A stretch of DNA of 6,439 bases from Methylocapsa sp. (GTDB taxonomy: Bacteria > Pseudomonadota > Alphaproteobacteria > Rhizobiales > Beijerinckiaceae), in NCBI GenBank assembly GCA_003162995.1, contig PLUZ01000307.1, forward strand, positions 1-6,439, in the 5' to 3' direction. The position numbers were made by a program, and so were the translations under genes. Below are positions 1-5,651 of the stretch, piece by piece. Below the pieces are notes generated by a model. It had not been told where the DNA came from, made no database searches, and saw only the letters and a list, made by a program, of their open reading frames with translations. Position 1 is the first letter of the stretch. Every line of letters starts with the position of its first letter.

Positions 1-2
1 CA

Positions 3-755
3 AGCGCGGCAGCAGCGCTTGATGATGAAGCCGCGCGCACCGCCCGCTGGAACGAGCTGGCGCAAGACATTTTCGGGGCGAAGCAAATCCAACAGGGCGA
101 TGCCAAAATTGCCTTGGAAGCACCGGAGCGCGCCGAGGACGCGGCCCTCGTCCCGGTCACGATCAGCGTGCAAAACCCCAAGGATGTCAAAAGCATCACC
201 CTCGTCATCGATGACAATCCGGCGCCCGTCGCAGCGCATGTCACCTTCGGCCCCGCGGGAGACCCGCAAAGCTTAAAACTCCGGGTCCGAATCAATCAAT
301 ACACTTATATGCACGCCATCGAGGAAACCAAGGATGGCGCTCTTTACGAGACCCATCGTTTTGTCAAAGCCTCGGGCGGCTGCTCGGCGCCGTCGGGCTC
401 CTATGACGCGGAGGCGCTTGCCGAGATCGGGCAGATGAAGCTGCGTTTTCTCGGGCAGCCTCAAGAAGGCCAAGCGCGGGAAGCGCAACTGTTGATCCGG
501 CATCCGAACTTCAACGGCATGCAAAGGGATCCGGCGACCCAGGGCTATACACCCGCCCGCTTTCTCAAGACCCTCGATGTCACCTTGAATGGCGAAAAAG
601 TGCTGCATCTCGACAGCGATATTTCGCTCGCCGCCGACCCGGCGATCACCTTTGGCGTGACTACGCTGGCCAAGGGCAAGCTCGCGATCGAAGCGCACGA
701 CAGCGACAACGCCGTCTTCGCGCATAATTTCGATCTCGGAACGGGGGGCAGCTGA
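3..755 (+). CDS. Quinoprotein dehydrogenase-associated SoxYZ-like carrier protein (5' truncated)
   Basis: The frame is open to the left edge, so the true start and any signal peptide lie upstream. The first in-frame start-like codon (TTG at 114) falls inside conserved SoxY-like sequence and is not a credible start. 250 residues are visible. Residues about 16-140 resemble SoxY (a W..LA.DIFG stretch, then LEAPERAEDAALVPV) and contain one cysteine in a GGCSAPSG context at residue 127. Residues about 143-250 resemble SoxZ (KLRF, an IRHPNFNGM segment, a GYTPARFLK segment, and a terminal DSDNAVFAHNF stretch). This SoxY-SoxZ fusion matches the known family of SoxYZ-like carriers encoded beside PQQ-dependent dehydrogenases. 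True SoxYZ carries sulfur intermediates on a C-terminal GGCGG arm in the periplasm; here the cysteine sits mid-protein, and its cargo, if any, is not known. The stop overlaps the next gene's start by one base (TGATG), which implies co-translation. Family assignment is confident; biochemical role is not. Confidence 0.88.
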   Translation, partial: SAAAALDDEAARTARWNELAQDIFGAKQIQQGDAKIALEAPERAEDAALVPVTISVQNPKDVKSITLVIDDNPAPVAAHVTFGPAGDPQSLKLRVRINQYTYMHAIEETKDGALYETHRFVKASGGCSAPSGSYDAEALAEIGQMKLRFLGQPQEGQAREAQLLIRHPNFNGMQRDPATQGYTPARFLKTLDVTLNGEKVLHLDSDISLAADPAITFGVTTLAKGKLAIEAHDSDNAVFAHNFDLGTGGS

Positions 756-1327
756 TGAAAGCGTACACCACGCATATTGCGTGTGGCCTCGTGGCCGTAG
801 CCTTTGCCGTTTTCGCCGGCCCCGTCTCGGCCGAAGTGCCGGAGCCGCAAACCTATTGGATGGGGCCGCTGCATAGCGAGGTGCCCGCGACACTTTCCGG
901 GGCCGAAGTCATTCACGCACCCGGCCTCGATGCGCTGCTGCATGGTGGCCAGGCCGTTCTGGTGGATGCCGCAAGCGTGCCGCACCGGCCCGAAAATCTT
1001 GCGCCTGAGACGATCTGGAAACCCGTGCCGCATGAAAATATCGCGGGAAGCATTTGGATTCCCGGTATTGGCGAAGGAAATATTGATAAGAATATCGAGG
1101 CGTATTTCCGCGACAGGCTAACCGCGCTGACCGGCAATGATCTTGATCGTCCGATCGTCTTTTACTGCCATCCGCACTGCTGGGCGAGCTGGAACGCGGC
1201 CAAGCGCGCGATGGGCTACGGCTATCGCAATGTCGCCTGGTATCCCGATGGCGCCGAAGGCTGGCAGGATGCCGGGCATCCGCTGGTAATAGCGCAGCCG
1301 GAGGGACCGCCGCAAGCCGGGCACTAA
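755..1327 (+). CDS. PQQ-dependent catabolism-associated CXXCW motif protein (rhodanese-like, exported)
   Basis: This 190-residue protein begins with a typical Sec signal peptide: MK, a hydrophobic core at residues about 8-22, and likely cleavage after VSA at 26. The mature part is rhodanese-like. It has a conserved front half (YWMGPLHSEVPATLSGAEV), a VLVDAA strand near 68-73, an IAGSIWIPGIGEG segment near 96-108, and the family signature FYCHPHCWASWNAAKRA near 136-152, with cysteines 138 and 142 followed by W143. A WYPDGAEGW segment follows near 162-170. This is the CXXCW family found beside PQQ-dependent dehydrogenases; its reaction is not established. A CXXC pair in a rhodanese fold suggests thiol redox or sulfur transfer in the periplasm, which is inference. 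The ATG overlaps the stop of the SoxYZ-like gene, with a G-run (743-748) upstream that can serve as a ribosome binding site. The two proteins, both cysteine-bearing and probably periplasmic, probably act together. Confidence 0.92.
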   Translation: MKAYTTHIACGLVAVAFAVFAGPVSAEVPEPQTYWMGPLHSEVPATLSGAEVIHAPGLDALLHGGQAVLVDAASVPHRPENLAPETIWKPVPHENIAGSIWIPGIGEGNIDKNIEAYFRDRLTALTGNDLDRPIVFYCHPHCWASWNAAKRAMGYGYRNVAWYPDGAEGWQDAGHPLVIAQPEGPPQAGH

Positions 1328-1328
1328 A

Positions 1329-1365
1329 GCATGATCCAAAAAGTTGCAGGCTTTTTGGATCATGC
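1329..1365. repeat. Perfect 15-bp inverted repeat between convergent genes (repetitive palindrome, possible bidirectional terminator)
   Basis: The arm GCATGATCCAAAAAG (1329-1343) is repeated as its exact reverse complement at 1351-1365, with a 7-nt loop TTGCAGG. It begins two bases after the stop codon at 1325-1327 and lies between convergent genes, where a transcription stop for both strands would be expected. No T-run follows the stem on the + strand, so it is not a classical intrinsic terminator. From memory, palindromes of the GCATGATCC...GGATCATGC type are widespread in intergenic DNA of Hyphomicrobiales, so a dispersed repeat is the more likely reading. Genome copy number cannot be seen here. 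Confidence 0.75.
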
Positions 1366-1381
1366 GGCAAAACTAAGCAAT

Positions 1382-1420
1382 AGAGACCATAAGCTATTCA
1401 TCTTGAAGCGATTATGATCT
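1382..1420. repeat. Degenerate second dyad beside the perfect palindrome
   Basis: The segment AGAGACCATAAGCT (1382-1395) is an imperfect reverse complement of AGCGATTATGATCT (1407-1420), with about 11 bases between them. The arms pair only if small insertions are allowed. It may be the decayed second half of a two-palindrome repeat whose first half is the intact hairpin 17 bases to the left. The pairing is weak and could be chance in an AT-richer spacer. Confidence 0.3.
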
Positions 1421-1445
1421 AACCGCGCTGTTGGCGCCGCAGGCC

Positions 1446-2156
1446 TCACAAGATCGTGTTCACCATACGCCAGCGCGCCGCGGTCACGCCCGGCTCCACG
1501 CTTAGGTGCCCGACGATATATTCGAGGGCAAGCTCGCGCCGCTTGTCCGATGTGAGCGTGGCGGTCACTTCAATCCGGCCGGTTCCTTCGATTTCGATGC
1601 TTTCGAGTTCGCGCAGATGCAGGTCGCTGACCCCAACACCTTGCACCAGAAGCGCGCGGATTCGCGCCTCGTCGGCGGCCTGGCAAGTGACATTGACGAT
1701 ATAGGAGGTTTCAATGTCGGCGGATTCGATCGGCTGACGGTTGACCAAACTAACCAGCGGCCGCAGCACGAGATTGACGCCGACAACAAGGACTGCGGCA
1801 AGGAGGGCGTGGCGCCAATAGCCGGCGCCGGCCAGCAAACCGACAGCGGCGGAACACCAAAGCGTCGCCGCGGTGTTCAGACCGCGCACATTGACGCCTT
1901 CCTTCCAAATCACCCCGGCGCCGAGAAAGCCAATGCCGGTCACGACTTGCGCGGCGACACGCGTCGGACTTGTATCGGTGAATTGACCTTCAAAGACGAC
2001 GAAAATCGCGGCACCAAGCGAAACCAGCGTATTGGTCCGCAATCCCGCCAGACGCTGCCGCCACTGGCGTTCGAAGCCGATGACACCGCCAAGCAGCAGG
2101 GCCATGATCAGATCGAGTGCATCTTTCTCGAACGCCGGATCGAATATCGGTGGCAT
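1446..2156 (-). CDS. MgtC/SapB family inner-membrane protein
   Basis: The protein has 236 residues, the usual length for the family. The N-terminal MgtC domain (about residues 10-135) has the expected signatures: LLLGGVIGFERQWRQRLAGL at 21-39, TNTLVSLGAAIF, VVTGIGFLGAGVIW at 71-84, and GLNTAATLWCSAAVGLLAG at 92-110 with cysteine 101. Five hydrophobic segments are visible, near residues 13-28, 43-57, 68-84, 94-112 and 116-134. The soluble tail (about 148-232) resembles the ACT-like C-terminal domain seen in longer MgtC proteins. MgtC proteins are linked to growth under low magnesium, acid tolerance and intracellular survival, in part through effects on the F-type ATP synthase; many environmental homologues are uncharacterised. 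Start choice: ATG at 2154-2156 precedes the family's N-terminal helix, with a GGGGAAT stretch just upstream on the coding strand. The gene runs convergent to the CXXCW gene and divergent from the DUF2252 gene. I withhold the symbol mgtC because orthology cannot be shown here. Confidence 0.93.
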   Translation of the reverse strand: MPPIFDPAFEKDALDLIMALLLGGVIGFERQWRQRLAGLRTNTLVSLGAAIFVVFEGQFTDTSPTRVAAQVVTGIGFLGAGVIWKEGVNVRGLNTAATLWCSAAVGLLAGAGYWRHALLAAVLVVGVNLVLRPLVSLVNRQPIESADIETSYIVNVTCQAADEARIRALLVQGVGVSDLHLRELESIEIEGTGRIEVTATLTSDKRRELALEYIVGHLSVEPGVTAARWRMVNTIL

Positions 2157-2205
2157 CGGCTATTCCCCAAGCCCGGCTTTCGCATCACGTCTGATTAAGA
2201 GACGC

Positions 2206-2224
2206 ATTTTAAGGATCGCGATCC
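2206..2224 (-). promoter_or_regulatory. Candidate -10 box with operator-like palindrome for the MgtC-family gene
   Basis: Read on the minus strand, TAAAAT (plus positions 2206-2211) matches the -10 consensus at five of six bases and would give a leader of about 40 nt before the ATG. The perfect 12-bp palindrome GGATCGCGATCC (2213-2224) lies immediately upstream, where a repressor would block polymerase. The -35 element is poor (TTCAAT-like at an 18-nt spacing), which would fit an activated or alternative-sigma promoter, or no promoter at all. Confidence 0.3.
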
Positions 2225-2396
2225 AGTCCATTGAAAACATGTCGCGCGGGCGATAGGTTGTTCATGTGACGGTTCCATGACGATGCGTTTCGCAAGCGTA
2301 ACCGGATTTGCTTAGTTTAGCCACGGCTAAGCTCCTTGCTATTAGCCGCGGATCCGTCACATGTGCGTAATGTCCTTCTGACGAGACGTTCGTTTT

Positions 2397-2400
2397 GGAG
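2397..2400 (+). promoter_or_regulatory. Ribosome binding site deciding the DUF2252 start
   Basis: GGAG lies 7 nt before the ATG at 2408. An in-frame TTG at 2336 would add 24 residues, but it lacks a comparable site and its extra residues show no family similarity, so the ATG is preferred. Confidence 0.7.
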
Positions 2401-2407
2401 CACGGAT

Positions 2408-3796
2408 ATGGCAAATTCATCCGTAAACGGAATTCCAGCTAAGAATTTGCCGCGGGCGAAACGCTACGAAGCAGGCCGGGCGTTGCGCAACAGCGTGGCG
2501 CGCGAAAGCCATGCTGAGTGCCCGCCGGCATCCGGTCGCGACCCGGTCGCCATTCTCGCCGAGACCGACGGCGCCCGAATCCCGGAACTTTTGCCGATCC
2601 GCTACGAACGCATGCTGCAATCGCCCTTCACCTTCCTGCGCGGCGCCGCCGCCGTGATGGCCCATGATCTTTCGGCCGTTCCTCAAGTCAGCGCGCATGT
2701 GCAGGCCTGCGGCGATTGTCATTTGATGAATTTCGGAGCTTTCAACACGCCGGAAGGACGCGTCCTTTTCGATATCAACGATTTCGACGAGACCTTGTCG
2801 GGCATCGATTTCACGGTGGATTTGAAGCGGCTCGCGGCCAGCGTCGCAGTTGCCGCCCTTGACGCGAAGATGACGGACAAAAGGGCACGCGCGCTCGCAA
2901 AAGCGACCGTCACATCCTATCGCGAATTTATCATCGAACTCGCCGCCGAGACGCCGCTCAAAGTCTGGTATACGCGCATGGACATTGACCGCGAGATCAA
3001 GCGGATTGCCGATGACAAACTGCGCGAAACTCTCTTGTCCACCCTGGTCAAAGCAAAAAAAGATTTGGCGGCCGACGATAATTTCCCGCATCTCGCGACG
3101 ACGAAAGCAGGCGTTGCCCATATCGAGGACCGCCCCCCCTTGATCTATCATTTCGATACTCCTGAGACCAAGGGCTATAAGCTTCATGCGCATTCCGCGT
3201 TCGCCAATTACCAATCCTCCCTGCTTCCGGAAAGGCGCGCGCTTGTCGATCGCTACACGCTTGCCGACATTGCCTTCAAGGTCGTCGGCGTTGGTAGCGT
3301 CGGCACGTTTTGCGCGATCGGCCTTATCATGACTGCGGACAACGAACCCTTGTTCCTGCAGGTCAAGCAGGCACTGGCATCGGTTCTCGTAAAGATCGCA
3401 GCGCCTCCACCGCACCTCACCCATCAGGGTTGCCGTGTGGCCGAGGGCCAGCGCGCGATGCAGGCCGCGAGCGATATTTTCCTCGGCGTTACGGAAGACC
3501 CGAAAACCAGCCGGCAATTCTATGTCCGCCAGCTTAAGAACCGGCGTCTCGGTTCCATCGGCGAGGTCATCGAAGGCAAGGCGCTCGATGCCTATGCAAA
3601 CCTCTGCGGTAGGACACTTGCACGGGCGCATGCCCGAAGTGGCGACCCCGCGCTGCTCGCTGGCTACATGGGAAAAACGGAGGCTTTCGACGACGCTCTT
3701 GGCTCATTCGCGATGGCCTATGCGGCGCAAACGAAGCATGACCATGCGAGCTTGGCCGCCGCCCGCGGCACAAAGGCCGGCCTTGGGCCCAAGTAA
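2408..3796 (+). CDS. DUF2252 family protein with kinase-like motifs
   Basis: The protein has 462 residues, a full-length DUF2252 protein. Landmarks in order are: RYERMLQSPFTFLRGAAAVM (65-84); GDCHLMNFG (102-110); VLFDINDFDET (119-129); DLKRLAASVAVAA (138-150); KVVGVGSVGTFC (291-302); LFLQVKQALASVL (315-327); FYVRQLKNRR (371-380); GRTLARAHARSGD (401-413); and the C-terminal FAMAYAAQTKHDH segment. No signal peptide or membrane span is apparent, so it is probably cytoplasmic. The family has no established function that I can name. GDxHxxNF followed by DFDE resembles the catalytic loop and metal-binding Asp of aminoglycoside-phosphotransferase-like kinases, and GVGSVGT plus K320 resembles a glycine loop and ATP-binding lysine, but in reversed order (inference). 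Its last 14 bases probably overlap the start of the SulP gene, so the two products are likely made together. Family call is very secure; function unknown. Confidence 0.93.
   Translation: MANSSVNGIPAKNLPRAKRYEAGRALRNSVARESHAECPPASGRDPVAILAETDGARIPELLPIRYERMLQSPFTFLRGAAAVMAHDLSAVPQVSAHVQACGDCHLMNFGAFNTPEGRVLFDINDFDETLSGIDFTVDLKRLAASVAVAALDAKMTDKRARALAKATVTSYREFIIELAAETPLKVWYTRMDIDREIKRIADDKLRETLLSTLVKAKKDLAADDNFPHLATTKAGVAHIEDRPPLIYHFDTPETKGYKLHAHSAFANYQSSLLPERRALVDRYTLADIAFKVVGVGSVGTFCAIGLIMTADNEPLFLQVKQALASVLVKIAAPPPHLTHQGCRVAEGQRAMQAASDIFLGVTEDPKTSRQFYVRQLKNRRLGSIGEVIEGKALDAYANLCGRTLARAHARSGDPALLAGYMGKTEAFDDALGSFAMAYAAQTKHDHASLAAARGTKAGLGPK
3772..3776 (+). promoter_or_regulatory. Candidate ribosome binding site for the SulP gene
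   Basis: AAAGG, inside the end of the DUF2252 gene, lies 6 nt before TTG 3783. It supports that codon as the SulP start over ATG 3738 or ATG 3744, neither of which has a recognisable site upstream. Confidence 0.45.
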
Positions 3797-5480
3797 TCTC
3801 CTTCAATCGGCCGCCCGTTACGCGGCACAGGATTTGCGCGCCGATCTCGCAGCCGGGTTGGCGCTCGCCGCCGTCGCCCTTCCCTCCCAAATGGCGACCG
3901 CACATCTTGCCGGCTTTCCACCCGTCACGGGTTTCATCGCGTTTGCGGCTGCAACGATCGGCTTCGCTACCATCGGAGCCAATTATTTCATTGTGGCCTG
4001 CGCGGATTCAACCATCGCCCCGATTTTCGCCGGCGGCCTCGCCGCAGTGGCGGGTGCCGGAAGCCCCGAATATTTTTCTCTTTGCGCGAGTTTCGCCCTT
4101 TTATCCGGAACCATTCTTCTCTGCTGCGGCCTATTCCGGCTCGGCTGGATCGCCGACCTCGTGTCAAAGCCGGTCACAATAGGGTTTTTGGCCGGCATCG
4201 CCTGTCATATTGTTATCTCGCAGCTTCCGTCACTTCTCGGAATACCGGCCTCCCAAGGCAATCTGTTGCACCAAGCCTCCACGATCGTGGAGAGGCTTGG
4301 CGAGACCAATCGCGTTTCGCTCTTGCTGGGGCTCACTGTCTTCGCCGTGACAGTTGGTGCGGAATGGATCAATCCGCGCATTCCAGGCTCGCTTTTGGGC
4401 ATCATGGCGGCGACCATCGCGGTCTATTGGTTTGGGCTTGAGCGCGACGGCGTTGCGGTTCTGGGGCCCATTCCTGGCGAATTTCCTCATTTCCAAATTC
4501 CATTGGTGCGATTCGACGAGCTCCTTCAAGCGACGCCGCTCGCCTTCGTCGTCGTCGCCACCATTATGGTGCAAACCGCCGCAACGACGCGCGAATTCCC
4601 CGCGGCGTCCCAAAATGGCCTCTCGATAAACCTCGATTTTGCCGGTGTTGGCGCGGCAAACCTGCTGGTAGGCTACTTCGGCGCCTTTCCCGTCGATGCC
4701 AGCCCGCCCCTGACCGGGATCGTCGCCGAGACCGGAGGCCGCAGCAAATTCGCCGGGTTGGCGGCTGTCGCTCTTATCCTTGCCATCGCTCGTTACGGCA
4801 CGGGGCTTCTCGCGCATGTGCCGCAAGCGGCGCTCGCCGGCATTTTGCTTTTCGTCGCGATGCGGATCGTGCGCGCGGGGGAAATCATCACGATTTTTCA
4901 GCGTGCTATCGGCGAGTTCATGCTGATCGTTGCGACCGTGACCGCGATCATCGTTCTGCCGGTGGGAACAGGCGTCGCGATCGGCATCGTGCTTTCGCTG
5001 CTGCATGGGATATGGTCGATGACGAGAGCCCGTCTCATCGCCTTCGAGCGGGTTCCCGGAACCTCGATTTGGTGGCCGCCGCACCGCCATCTCAAGGGGG
5101 AAACGATCGAAGGCGTGCTGGTCATCGCTTTCCAAGCCCCCCTCACCTTTCTCAACGTTTATAAATTTCAAGACAGCGCGCGGCGTGCCATAAGGCAAAG
5201 CCGCGCGCCGCTCGAATTGATTGTCTTGGAAGCGAGCAGCATTGTCGAAATCGATTTTACCGCCGCGCAAATTCTTCTCGAAATCATCGAAGAGTGCGCA
5301 CAATCGAAAATCACCTTCGCGATCGCCCGCCTCGAATCGGTGCGCGCGGAAGAAGCGTTCGAACGTTTCGGGATTACCGAGGCGGTCCACCCCGACCACT
5401 TCTTTCACAGCGTGGACGAGGCCATAAGGATGCTCGCAAGAAACAGCAAAAAGACGAATGAGTTTCGCGAAGAACCGTAG
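3783..5480 (+). CDS. SulP family inorganic anion transporter with STAS domain
   Basis: From TTG 3783 the product has 565 residues, normal for a SulP/SLC26-type secondary anion transporter. The membrane domain (about 20-415) opens with DLRADLAAGLALAAVALPSQ and continues through AHLAGFPPVTGF, IGANYFIVACADSTIAPIFAGG (64-85), LVSKPVTIGFLAGIA (126-140) and GYFGAFPVDASPPLTGIVAETGGRS (297-321), with about ten to fourteen hydrophobic spans. The cytoplasmic STAS domain (about 440-555) has the core ELIVLEASSIVEIDFTAAQILLEI. SulP proteins move sulfate, bicarbonate, dicarboxylates or other anions; the substrate here cannot be told. The usual substrate-region sequences differ (ADSTIAPI and ASPPLT), suggesting a divergent subfamily. 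The start is uncertain: alternatives are ATG 3738 or 3744, which lengthen the overlap with DUF2252. Sequence further upstream in this frame reads as out-of-frame DUF2252. The gene ends with tandem stops, TAG TAG. Confidence 0.9.
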   Translation: MGPSNLLQSAARYAAQDLRADLAAGLALAAVALPSQMATAHLAGFPPVTGFIAFAAATIGFATIGANYFIVACADSTIAPIFAGGLAAVAGAGSPEYFSLCASFALLSGTILLCCGLFRLGWIADLVSKPVTIGFLAGIACHIVISQLPSLLGIPASQGNLLHQASTIVERLGETNRVSLLLGLTVFAVTVGAEWINPRIPGSLLGIMAATIAVYWFGLERDGVAVLGPIPGEFPHFQIPLVRFDELLQATPLAFVVVATIMVQTAATTREFPAASQNGLSINLDFAGVGAANLLVGYFGAFPVDASPPLTGIVAETGGRSKFAGLAAVALILAIARYGTGLLAHVPQAALAGILLFVAMRIVRAGEIITIFQRAIGEFMLIVATVTAIIVLPVGTGVAIGIVLSLLHGIWSMTRARLIAFERVPGTSIWWPPHRHLKGETIEGVLVIAFQAPLTFLNVYKFQDSARRAIRQSRAPLELIVLEASSIVEIDFTAAQILLEIIEECAQSKITFAIARLESVRAEEAFERFGITEAVHPDHFFHSVDEAIRMLARNSKKTNEFREEP

Positions 5481-5651
5481 TAGAAGGCGGTTTGGACGAA
5501 AAAGCCAGGCGTCAGGTAGGCTGTCCTGTTATGAGTGAAGGGTGGCCCCTTGCATAGCCGATTCCCTGTGCCTGCCCTAGTCGCCGGCCGCCCGGTAGCG
5601 GCGGCTTTGCCCTCAATGGGCTTTCGCAGGTGCTTCAAGGAGATTGTTTTC
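5481..5651 (+). other. Intergenic leader between the SulP gene and the DegP-type protease gene
   Basis: These 171 bp hold no credible gene. A GC-rich imperfect hairpin (arms 5583-5591 and 5598-5605, one bulged base, 6-nt loop) is followed by only TTT. It could be a weak terminator for the upstream operon or a leader structure. No promoter with good -35 and -10 boxes was found, so it is open whether the protease gene has its own promoter here. Confidence 0.35.
5637..5642 (+). promoter_or_regulatory. Strong ribosome binding site of the DegP-type protease gene
   Basis: AAGGAG lies 9 nt before ATG 5652, close to the ideal anti-16S match, and fixes the start of the protease reading frame. Confidence 0.8.

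Larger units (their letters stand above)
2157..2407. promoter_or_regulatory. Divergent intergenic control region between the MgtC-family and DUF2252 genes
   Basis: This 251-bp region contains no convincing gene. It is AT-richer than the flanking genes and rich in symmetric elements. These are the palindrome GGATCGCGATCC (2213-2224); the dyad TTAGCC-AC-GGCTAA (2317-2330) with outer GCTTAG/CTAAGC arms (2310-2315 and 2327-2332); a direct repeat TTAGCCRCGG (2317-2326 and 2342-2351); and the inverted pair CATGTGACGG (2263-2272) and CCGTCACATG (2354-2363). On the minus strand, TAAAAT (2206-2211) resembles a -10 box for the MgtC-family gene, with the 12-bp palindrome just upstream in the spacer. No strong promoter was found for the + strand gene. 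The binding proteins are unknown. No magnesium-sensing leader RNA could be recognised by eye. Confidence 0.5.

Noticed and set aside
1506..2198. 230-codon open frame on the plus strand opposite the MgtC-family gene
   Set aside because: The MgtC-family protein on the other strand has all its family signatures. This frame is a shadow with no recognisable domain.
2231..2259. TTGAAA-N17-TAGGTT as a promoter for the DUF2252 gene
   Set aside because: The -10 matches only three of six bases and the site is about 150 bp from the start codon. It is not distinguishable from chance.
2336..2407. TTG at 2336 as the DUF2252 start
   Set aside because: The 24 extra residues have no family similarity, and the ATG at 2408 has a well-spaced GGAG.
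3133..3139. Run of seven C inside the DUF2252 gene as a phase-variation site
   Set aside because: The run is short for slippage control and is not near the start. The frame is intact on both sides.
2417..3631. 404-codon open frame on the minus strand opposite the DUF2252 gene
   Set aside because: It mirrors a certain gene in GC-rich DNA. Its translation has no recognisable domain, is rich in Arg and Gly as expected for an antisense shadow, and has no ribosome binding site or neighbours in that orientation.
3435..3782. Upstream extension of the SulP frame, adding 116 residues
   Set aside because: The extension reads out-of-frame DUF2252 sequence, is rich in Arg, Ser and Pro, and has no SulP similarity. 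The family's N-terminus is complete from about 3783.
4230..5408. 392-codon open frame on the minus strand opposite the SulP gene
   Set aside because: The translation is highly charged, low in hydrophobic residues and unlike any family I know. The opposite strand encodes an unmistakable transporter.
5494..5526. GGAC/GTCC and AGCC/GGCT arms as a structured RNA after the SulP stop
   Set aside because: The two 4-bp helices need a 5-nt bulge and a 12-nt loop, so they are easily explained by chance.
5583..5608. GC-rich hairpin as an intrinsic terminator after the SulP gene
   Set aside because: The stem has a bulge, only three T follow, and it lies about 100 bp after the stop. It is too weak to call as a terminator.
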